A stretch of 6,334 nucleotides of DNA. Source: Rhodospirillales bacterium. Lineage in GTDB: Bacteria; Pseudomonadota; Alphaproteobacteria; UBA9219. Each line of letters opens with the position of its first letter. Positions within the stretch are counted from its first letter, which is position 1. A model generated the notes under the pieces. That model saw only the letters and a list, made by a program, of their open reading frames with translations. It had not been told where the DNA came from and ran no database searches. A program made the position numbers and the translations under genes. The stretch covers positions 1 to 6,334 of the forward strand of contig JAATFY010000110.1 of the NCBI GenBank assembly GCA_015654915.1. Reading direction: 5' to 3'. Below are positions 1-4,419 of the stretch, piece after piece.

Positions 1-432
1 GAAGCGCTCTTCGCCATCGAAGGCGTCAAAGGCGTATTCCTCGCCCGCGAATTTATTACCGTGACTAAAACGGCGGATAAAGACTGGCCGGTTCTTAAGC
101 CCTCCATCCTGACGACGATCATGGAGCATTTCACCGCCAATCGTCCCGTCGTGGCTCAAACCGGTGAGGCTCCGGTCGTTGCGGCTCCGGCTGCCGATGA
201 AAGCGACGTCATCAAGCAGATACGCGAAATCCTCGACGTCAAAGTCCGGCCAGCCGTGGCTCAGGATGGCGGCGATATCACCTTTCAAAGCTTCGAAGAT
301 GGTGTTGTCTATCTGAACCTGAAAGGCTCATGCGCCGGTTGCCCAAGCTCGACCGCGACGCTGAAAGCGGGCATCGAGAATATGCTGAAGCATTATATCC
401 CCGAAGTCCGCGAAGTCCGGCAGATGCGCTAG
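1..432 (+). CDS. Nfu/NifU-like iron-sulfur cluster carrier protein (5' end missing)
   Basis: This is a Fe-S cluster scaffold or carrier that delivers clusters to target enzymes in the cytoplasm. The reading frame is open from base 1, so the gene begins outside the window and 143 residues are visible. The GTG at 61 is an internal valine, not the start: the codons before it encode the end of an Nfu N-terminal domain (LFAIEGVKGVFLAREFITVTK). An Ala/Pro/Val-rich linker follows at about visible residues 50-65. The C-terminal NifU domain (about residues 68-140) carries the cluster-binding CAGC motif at 111-114, within GSCAGCPSSTATLK. The two-domain order Nfu_N then NifU matches the mitochondrial and alphaproteobacterial Nfu family rather than E. 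coli NfuA, which has an A-type N-terminal domain. In many alphaproteobacteria this gene lies close to tsaB-rimI, as here. The TAG stop is followed by a small inverted repeat (439-453) and a REP doublet. Confidence 0.93.
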   Translation, partial: EALFAIEGVKGVFLAREFITVTKTADKDWPVLKPSILTTIMEHFTANRPVVAQTGEAPVVAAPAADESDVIKQIREILDVKVRPAVAQDGGDITFQSFEDGVVYLNLKGSCAGCPSSTATLKAGIENMLKHYIPEVREVRQMR

Positions 433-477
433 AACATCTTCAATCAGATTGAAAGGAAACTACCAGATCCAAAATAC

Positions 478-587
478 CGTCATTCCCGACAAGCTGCGAG
501 CCAAAGGCGAGCAGCGCGATCGGGAATCCCGTTTGGTTTCTTTTTAGAAAAAAAATAAACGGGATGCCCGCTTTCGCGGGCATGACG
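478..587. repeat. REP doublet, copy 1 (expanded left unit)
   Basis: Two palindromic units lie in inverted orientation. The right unit (557-587, 31 bases) reads AAACGGGATGCCCGC...GCGGGCATGACG and is the same unit found in the two other copies. The left unit (478-534, 57 bases) begins CGTCATTCCCGA and ends TCGGGAATCCCGTTT, but its loop is replaced by a longer branched structure: ATTCCCGA (482-489) pairs with TCGGGAAT (520-527), GCTGC (493-497) with GCAGC (511-515), and GCC (500-502) with GGC (506-508). The spacer (535-556) is A/T-rich. The ends of the whole element are inverted (CGTCAT...ATGACG). It lies between the Nfu gene and the flavin reductase gene. It may end or protect transcripts, but that is inference. 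Confidence 0.85.
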
Positions 588-640
588 GCTTTGTTTTGGT
601 TTCATAACCTTTCATTGAGGACACAACCCAGGAGATTATC

Positions 641-1255
641 ATGCATCTTGTTCTTATCAGCGGCAGCCATCGGCAAAATTCGCAGTCAGGCCGCATAGCA
701 AAATATCTGGCCTCGCGCATTCCGGCGATTGCGTCAGGGTCGACCACCGATATCATCGACCTCAGCGGCAACCCGCTGCCCTTGTGGGACGATGAAGATA
801 ATACACGGCGAACCGCCAGCACCCTGCAACCGCAATGGGAACCCTACGCCAAACGATTGCAGGCGGGGGATGGCTTCGTGGTGATCTCGCCCGAATGGCA
901 CGGCATGGTTCCGGCAGGATTGAAAAATTTCTTTATATATTGTTCGCCGAAGGAAGTCGGGCACAAGCCGGCGTTAATCACGGCTGTTTCCGCCGGTCGC
1001 GGCGGCGCCTACCCCGTTCAGGAATTGCGCATCAGCAGCTATAAAAATTCCATGATCTGCTACATTCCCGAGCACCTGATCGTGCGCGATGCAGCCAAGA
1101 TGTTTGTCGGCGACACGCCTACCGAAAAAGACGACGAATATATCCGTGGCCGCGCCGATTATGCGCTGCGCATCCTTGTCGAATACGCCAAGGCGTTGAA
1201 ATCTGTGCGCGATAGCGGCACAACTGTCGACAAGAAATATCCCAGCGGAATGTAA
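641..1255 (+). CDS. NADPH-dependent FMN reductase family protein (flavodoxin-like fold)
   Basis: This 204-residue cytoplasmic protein is a likely NAD(P)H-dependent flavin reductase or small quinone/azo-type oxidoreductase; the physiological substrate cannot be read from the sequence. The N-terminal strand leads into GSHRQNSQSG (residues 8-17), the phosphate-binding loop for FMN. SPEWHGMVPAGLKNFF (83-98) corresponds to the family's 'PEYNGSxPxxLKN' segment, which contacts flavin and forms the dimer interface. SAGRGGAYPVQELR (117-130) matches the family's third glycine-rich block before a helix. The family usually has about 180-200 residues, so the gene looks complete. The ATG is supported by AGGAG at 630-634, 6 bases upstream. 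tsaB starts only 8 bases after the stop, so the two are probably co-transcribed. This gene is not a usual member of the Nfu-tsaB-rimI neighbourhood as I know it. Confidence 0.88.
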   Translation: MHLVLISGSHRQNSQSGRIAKYLASRIPAIASGSTTDIIDLSGNPLPLWDDEDNTRRTASTLQPQWEPYAKRLQAGDGFVVISPEWHGMVPAGLKNFFIYCSPKEVGHKPALITAVSAGRGGAYPVQELRISSYKNSMICYIPEHLIVRDAAKMFVGDTPTEKDDEYIRGRADYALRILVEYAKALKSVRDSGTTVDKKYPSGM

Positions 1256-1263
1256 TCCTATTC

Positions 1264-1911
1264 ATGCTGATCCTCAGCCTCGATACCGCCGGAGCAGCCT
1301 GCAGCGCCTGCGTATGGCAGGACGGTAAAATTCTCGCCGAAGGCGAGGAACGCATGGAGCGCGGACAGGACCAACGCCTGATGCCGCTGGTCCTCGAAAT
1401 CATGAAAAAAGCCGGAACTGATTTCGCAAATCTCGACCGTGTCACCGTAACACGCGGGCCGGGGAGCTTTACAGGTCTGCGTATCGGCCTTGCTGCCGCG
1501 CGGGGCATTGGCCTTGCGGCCGGTAAGCCCGTTATCGGCATCGACCGTTTCGCAATCTTTCGCGAACAGATAAAGCAACCGGATAAAAACCTTCTGGTCG
1601 TGATTGGGTCGAAACGCAAGGAACTGTTCTGCCGCTTTTACCCCGTCGATGCCGCACCCGAACCTGCAATGATGACGATGGATGAAATTGCGGATTTTCT
1701 GAAAGATAGAAAAGATACGATTGTCGCGGGTGACGAAGCGGCGGCATCTTTTGCCCATTTTCGAAATCCGGCCGAGAAAGAAGTCATAACCTGTGCTGCT
1801 CTGGCAGCCCGTGCTGATGTCAATGATTCCGAATTCCTTCCGCGCCCGCTTTATCTCCGCGCGCCGGATGTAACGATCAAGCCTCGCACGATGGAACAAT
1901 GCGTTGATTAA
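1264..1911 (+). CDS. tsaB: tRNA threonylcarbamoyladenosine biosynthesis protein TsaB
   Basis: TsaB (YeaZ) partners TsaD and TsaE to attach threonylcarbamoyl to A37 of ANN-decoding tRNAs in the cytoplasm. It is an ASKHA-fold protein that is structural rather than catalytic. The 215-residue product has LILSLDTAG (2-10), the first phosphate-loop strand; GQDQRLMPLV (34-43), where the metal-binding histidines of TsaD are absent as expected for TsaB; and the highly typical TRGPGSFTGLRIGLAAARG (63-81). The C-terminal half is variable, as in the family. It ends near LPRPLYLRAPDVTIKP, a common alphaproteobacterial TsaB ending. There is no clear Shine-Dalgarno at a normal distance (GGAA at 1247-1250 is 13 bases from the ATG), so translation may be coupled to the reductase gene ending 8 bases upstream. 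Its 3' end overlaps rimI by 8 bases, the usual tsaB-rimI pairing. Confidence 0.95.
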   Translation: MLILSLDTAGAACSACVWQDGKILAEGEERMERGQDQRLMPLVLEIMKKAGTDFANLDRVTVTRGPGSFTGLRIGLAAARGIGLAAGKPVIGIDRFAIFREQIKQPDKNLLVVIGSKRKELFCRFYPVDAAPEPAMMTMDEIADFLKDRKDTIVAGDEAAASFAHFRNPAEKEVITCAALAARADVNDSEFLPRPLYLRAPDVTIKPRTMEQCVD

Positions 1912-2347
1912 GCCGGCTTCCCTTGAACAGGCTCCCTTGCTCGCCGTGCTTCATGCCGAAAGCTTCGGCGAAGCTGCATGGAGCCATGAGCAGATACATG
2001 GCAGTCTGGCGCTCGATACGACCAAGGGCTGGCTGGCCTATAGCGGCGATAAACCGGTCGGATTTATTCTACTTCAGACGATGCCGGAACAGGCCGAGAT
2101 TCTGACTTTCTGCGTCGCACCATCCTATCAACGCCAGAAAATCGGCGAGAAGCTTTTGCAGCATGCCATCGCTGCCACCCGCAATAATGGATGTAAAAAG
2201 ATTTTCCTCGAAGTCGCCGCCGATAATCTCGCCGCGTGTAAACTCTACGAAAAATCCGGTTTCCGGCTCATCGGCAAACGCCCGAACTATTATAAGCACG
2301 GCGATAAGCCTGTCGATGCTTGCATATATGAGCTTTTAATTTCCTGA
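1904..2347 (+). CDS. rimI: Ribosomal protein bS18 alanine N-acetyltransferase RimI (GNAT family)
   Basis: RimI transfers acetyl from acetyl-CoA to the N-terminal alanine of ribosomal protein bS18. The 147-residue product is a complete single GNAT domain: an N-terminal helix (HAESFGEAAWSHEQI, 17-31), the EILTFCVAPSYQRQKIGEKLL core (65-85), FLEVAADNLAACKLYEKSGF (101-120) and the terminal RPNYY (126-130). E103 and Y115 align with the catalytic residues known from enterobacterial RimI. I chose TTG at 1904: the frame is open only back to 1874, has no ATG or GTG upstream, and the conserved N-terminus 'IKPASLEQ' begins there. This gives an 8-base overlap with tsaB, and a weak GGA at 1893-1895 could serve as ribosome binding site. 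One oddity is that the acetyl-CoA loop, normally Q-x-x-G-x-G/A, has Lys79 in place of the first glycine. Confidence 0.92.
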   Translation: MIKPASLEQAPLLAVLHAESFGEAAWSHEQIHGSLALDTTKGWLAYSGDKPVGFILLQTMPEQAEILTFCVAPSYQRQKIGEKLLQHAIAATRNNGCKKIFLEVAADNLAACKLYEKSGFRLIGKRPNYYKHGDKPVDACIYELLIS

Positions 2348-2348
2348 T

Positions 2349-2431
2349 CGTCATGCCCGCGAAAGCGGGCATCCCGTTTTCTGTTAAGCCATTAAGAAAC
2401 AAACGGGACACCCGCTTGCGCGGGTGTGACG
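2349..2431. repeat. REP doublet, copy 2 (between rimI and accA)
   Basis: This 83-base element starts right after the rimI stop. The left unit (2349-2379) reads CGTCATGCCCGC, a GAAA loop, then GCGGGCATCCCGTTT. The right unit (2401-2431), read on the minus strand, is CGTCACACCCGC, a GCAA loop, then GCGGGTGTCCCGTTT. The spacer is 21 bases. The two units face each other, so the doublet can fold as two hairpins or one long cruciform. It is nearly the exact reverse complement of 3529-3610. Because of the symmetry, transcription from either side meets a GC-rich hairpin followed by GTTT, so a weak bidirectional terminator role is plausible. Confidence 0.93.
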
Positions 2432-2436
2432 TCAAA

Positions 2437-2458
2437 GGAAAAATGATTCTATTTTTCC
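2437..2458. promoter_or_regulatory. AT-rich perfect inverted repeat upstream of accA
   Basis: GGAAAAAT (2437-2444) and ATTTTTCC (2451-2458) form a perfect 8-bp inverted repeat around the 6-base loop GATTCT. It lies 5 bases after the REP doublet and about 75 bases before the accA start. It has no T-run on either side, so it is not a classic intrinsic terminator. An operator or a hairpin in the accA leader are both possible; the sequence alone does not decide. A TTGCCT at 2474-2479 could be a -35 box for accA, but I see no convincing -10 behind it. Confidence 0.4.
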
Positions 2459-2533
2459 AAACAATATCCTGATTTGCCTCGCGCACATAGCCATGTTAGT
2501 TATCTCGCTCCATTAACACCGCTGATATGACGA

Positions 2534-3490
2534 ATGCACACGCTGGATTTTGAAAAACCCGTCGCCGATCTGGAAGCCAAGATCGAGGAACTCCGCCATA
2601 TTTCGGATGGCGGCCGCGGCGTCAATATCGCCAATGAAATCGGCAATCTGCAGGACAAGGTCGACCGCCAACGGCGGCATCTTTACGGCAGGCTGACGCC
2701 CGCCCAGAAGGTGCAAGTGGCGCGGCATCCCGACCGCCCCCATTGCCTCGATTATATCGACGCTCTGGTTGAGGATTTCGTGCCGTTGGCCGGTGACCGT
2801 TGTTTCGCGGAAGATCAGGCCATTATCGGCGGCCTTGGCCGTTTCGGCGGCAAATCGTGCGTCATTATCGGCCACGAACGCGGCCATGATACCGACAGCC
2901 GCATCAAGCACAATTTCGGCATGGCCAAACCCGAAGGCTACCGCAAGGCGCAACGCCTGATGAATCTGGCCGACCGGTTCAATCTGCCGATCATTACCTT
3001 CGTCGATACCGCCGGAGCATTCCCCGGCGTCGATGCCGAAGCGCGCGGCCAAGCCGAAGCGATTGCGCGTTCGATCGAAACATGTCTTTCCGTGGGTGTT
3101 CCGTTGGTTGCCTGTATCATCGGCGAAGGCGGTTCCGGCGGCGCTATCGCCATCGCCGCAGGCGACCGCGTTCTGATGCTGGAACACGCGATTTATTCGG
3201 TGATCTCGCCGGAAGGTTGCGCATCCATTTTATGGCGTAGCGCCACGCATGCGGCAGAAGCTGCCGCCGCGCTCCGTCTTACGGCACAGGATTTATTGCA
3301 GCTTGGCATTATCGACCAGATCATTGCCGAGCCCATCGGCGGCGCGCACCGCAAGCGCGAGGACATCATCGCGAAAGTCGGCGAGGCCATCGCGCATGAG
3401 CTGGCCGAACTCGGCAATCTGGATAAAAAGACCCTGCTGGCGCAACGCCGCGAGAAATATCTGGATATGGGAAAAAAGAGCTTGTCCTAG
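2534..3490 (+). CDS. accA: Acetyl-CoA carboxylase carboxyltransferase subunit alpha
   Basis: AccA with AccD forms the carboxyltransferase that moves the carboxyl group from biotin-BCCP to acetyl-CoA, giving malonyl-CoA for fatty-acid synthesis in the cytoplasm. The 318 residues match the usual length of about 315-320. Visible blocks are the N-terminal LDFEKPVADLEAKIEEL (4-20), LYGRLTPAQKVQVARHPDRP (50-69), KHNFGMAKPEGYRKAQRLM (125-143), FVDTAGAFPGVDAEARGQ (156-173), the oxyanion-type glycine loop GEGGSGGAIAIA (197-208) and SVISPEGCASILW (222-234). The ATG at 2534 fits the conserved 'MHTLDFEKP' start; the ATG at 2527 is out of frame. No clear Shine-Dalgarno precedes it. Neither accD nor accBC is adjacent, which is normal in proteobacteria. 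The gene stands alone between REP doublets that are near-identical inverted copies, and it is convergent with the TerC-family gene. Confidence 0.97.
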   Translation: MHTLDFEKPVADLEAKIEELRHISDGGRGVNIANEIGNLQDKVDRQRRHLYGRLTPAQKVQVARHPDRPHCLDYIDALVEDFVPLAGDRCFAEDQAIIGGLGRFGGKSCVIIGHERGHDTDSRIKHNFGMAKPEGYRKAQRLMNLADRFNLPIITFVDTAGAFPGVDAEARGQAEAIARSIETCLSVGVPLVACIIGEGGSGGAIAIAAGDRVLMLEHAIYSVISPEGCASILWRSATHAAEAAAALRLTAQDLLQLGIIDQIIAEPIGGAHRKREDIIAKVGEAIAHELAELGNLDKKTLLAQRREKYLDMGKKSLS

Positions 3491-3506
3491 AGCATTTCTC
3501 GTTTCG

Positions 3507-3523
3507 GGGGAATCGATTTCCCC
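3507..3523 (+). terminator. Short hairpin after accA (possible weak terminator)
   Basis: GGGGAA (3507-3512) pairs with TTCCCC (3518-3523) around the 5-base loop TCGAT, 16 bases after the accA stop. It is followed by AATTTCG rather than a strong T-run, so intrinsic termination here would be weak. The REP doublet that starts 5 bases later could add to it. Confidence 0.3.
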
Positions 3524-3528
3524 AATTT

Positions 3529-3610
3529 CGTCACACCCGCGCAAGCGGGTGTCCCGTTTGTTTTTAATGGCTTAACAGAAAACGGGATGCCCGCTTTCGC
3601 GGGCATGACA
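3529..3610. repeat. REP doublet, copy 3 (between convergent accA and TerC-family gene)
   Basis: The left unit (3529-3559) reads CGTCACACCCGC, a GCAA loop, then GCGGGTGTCCCGTTT. The right unit (3580-3610) reads AAACGGGATGCCCGC, then a TTTC loop, then GCGGGCATGACA. The spacer is 20 bases. The reverse complement matches copy 2 (2349-2431) except for one base at the end (C versus T) and one missing base in the spacer, spacer included. It lies between two convergent genes, 14 bases from the stop of the minus-strand gene, where a two-way terminator or transcript-protecting hairpin would be useful. That role is inferred from position. Confidence 0.93.
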
Positions 3611-3624
3611 AGCTGATGGTTAAT

Positions 3625-4245
3625 CTATCTAGTCGAGAGATGATCTAGACGCCGCATGATATCGTGCGATCCATCCCACATCATGTGCAGCGCCGTGAAC
3701 AGCACGATCACTAACCCGAGATAAGCGATCCACGGATAGCGGCTGGTAAGCTTGGCAACGAATGTTGCAGCAGCCCCCATCAATACAACGGACAATAATA
3801 GGCCTATCGCCAGAACGCCGAGATGATCGCGCGCGACACCGGCGACCGCCAGCACATTGTCCAGCGACATGGAAATATCGGCGACGACGATCTGAAGAAT
3901 GGCGCTGGAAAACTTTTTCGCCGACGTTAGGCCACCCGGCGTTTCCACTGCATGTTTTGCCCTGTGCGCATGGCGTATGTCGCGGTACATTTTCCACGCG
4001 ACCCAGCACAAAAGCAGACCACCCGCCGCCAGCAAGCCCGTAAGATGCAAAAGCTGAACGGCAAAAATGGCGAAAAGAATGCGCAAAACCGTCGCCGCCG
4101 CGATACCCGCCAGAACCGCCTTATGGCGTTTCGCTTCGGGCAATCCTGACGCCGCCATGCCGACGGCAATGGCGTTATCGCCCGCCAACGATATGTCGAT
4201 GAGAAGAATTTGGAGGAAAGCAGCGATTTGGGGCCAGAAATCCAT
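3625..4245 (-). CDS. TerC-family integral membrane protein (YjbE-like)
   Basis: This is a polytopic inner-membrane protein of the TerC superfamily. Family members are linked to metal handling (Mn2+ export or metal supply to exported enzymes), but the function of this one is not shown. The 206 residues hold about six hydrophobic segments (roughly 6-30, 44-65, 66-84, 112-135, 143-163 and 172-190). The acidic family motif occurs twice, as IDISLAGDNAIAVG (16-29) and ADISMSLDNVLAVAG (122-136), reflecting an internal repeat with Asp-Asn pairs inside the membrane. The loop between the halves is basic and His-rich (RDIRHAHRAKHAVE, 88-101). I chose the ATG at 4245 because family proteins begin just before the first membrane segment. 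An in-frame ATG at 4281 would add MVLNRRIVHNKV; neither start has a clear ribosome binding site. It converges with accA and diverges from mreB. Confidence 0.9.
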   Translation of the reverse strand: MDFWPQIAAFLQILLIDISLAGDNAIAVGMAASGLPEAKRHKAVLAGIAAATVLRILFAIFAVQLLHLTGLLAAGGLLLCWVAWKMYRDIRHAHRAKHAVETPGGLTSAKKFSSAILQIVVADISMSLDNVLAVAGVARDHLGVLAIGLLLSVVLMGAAATFVAKLTSRYPWIAYLGLVIVLFTALHMMWDGSHDIMRRLDHLSTR

Positions 4246-4419
4246 GACTTTGTTATGGACGATTCGCCGGTTTAAAACCATGCATCCGCAAAAGACGGTT
4301 TCCTGAATAAAACCATTAATTTAGCTGAAACGCATGTGGGCCTTGCTTAAGGTGCGTTACGGTGCCAGAAAGACCATCCTGATTTCAATTCATCCTCGAG
4401 CAATGGGATAGAAGAACAC
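4246..4419. promoter_or_regulatory. Divergent intergenic region, TerC-family gene / mreB
   Basis: This 174-base region must hold promoters for both directions, but I find no convincing -35/-10 pair for either. It has two small inverted repeats with the same arms: GGTTT-A-AAACC at 4269-4279 and GGTTT...AAACC at 4297-4314. The octamer AAAACCAT occurs at 4274-4281 and 4309-4316. The first copy overlaps the alternative upstream start codon of the TerC-family gene. I looked for a Mn2+ (yybP-ykoY-type) riboswitch, which precedes some TerC-family genes, and saw nothing resembling it. TTAAGGTGCGTTAC (about 4346-4359) is near a CtrA-like TTAA-N7-TTAA site, but the spacing is one base short. Confidence 0.35.

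Noticed and set aside
61..432. GTG at 61 as the start of the Nfu-like gene
   Set aside because: The frame is open to base 1 and the upstream codons encode conserved Nfu_N domain sequence, so the gene is truncated by the window edge and the GTG is internal.
544..822. Minus-strand open frame at the first REP doublet, with PRKRASRLF-like translation
   Set aside because: It runs from the REP unit into the antisense of the flavin reductase gene. Sequences like HPRKRVSRLF are translations of the repeat itself, not protein.
1119..1899. Long minus-strand open frames opposite tsaB and the end of the reductase gene
   Set aside because: The plus-strand genes have clear family motifs. The antisense products are Arg/Ser-rich or lack any family pattern.
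2268..2486. Minus-strand open frame across the second REP doublet
   Set aside because: Most of it is translated REP sequence plus antisense of rimI; no ribosome binding site or protein family signal.
2513..3187. Long minus-strand open frame (224 codons) opposite accA
   Set aside because: It is the antisense of a GC-rich, fully conserved accA; its length follows from codon bias and the product has no recognisable domain.
478..3610. CRISPR array
   Set aside because: The repeats are palindromic pairs in inverted orientation, spaced by genes rather than by regular unique spacers, and no cas gene is present.
2346..3615. accA as cargo of a composite transposon
   Set aside because: The flanking inverted repeats are REP doublets of about 82 bases without transposase, and no target-site duplication is evident. 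accA is essential core sequence with normal composition.
4246..4281. 12-residue N-terminal extension of the TerC-family protein (start at 4281)
   Set aside because: Family proteins start just before the first membrane segment. The extension has no ribosome binding site and overlaps a repeated AAAACCAT motif. It is not excluded, only less likely.
4246..4419. Mn2+ riboswitch ahead of the TerC-family gene
   Set aside because: Some TerC-family genes have a yybP-ykoY riboswitch, but I saw no matching conserved loops or stems in this region.
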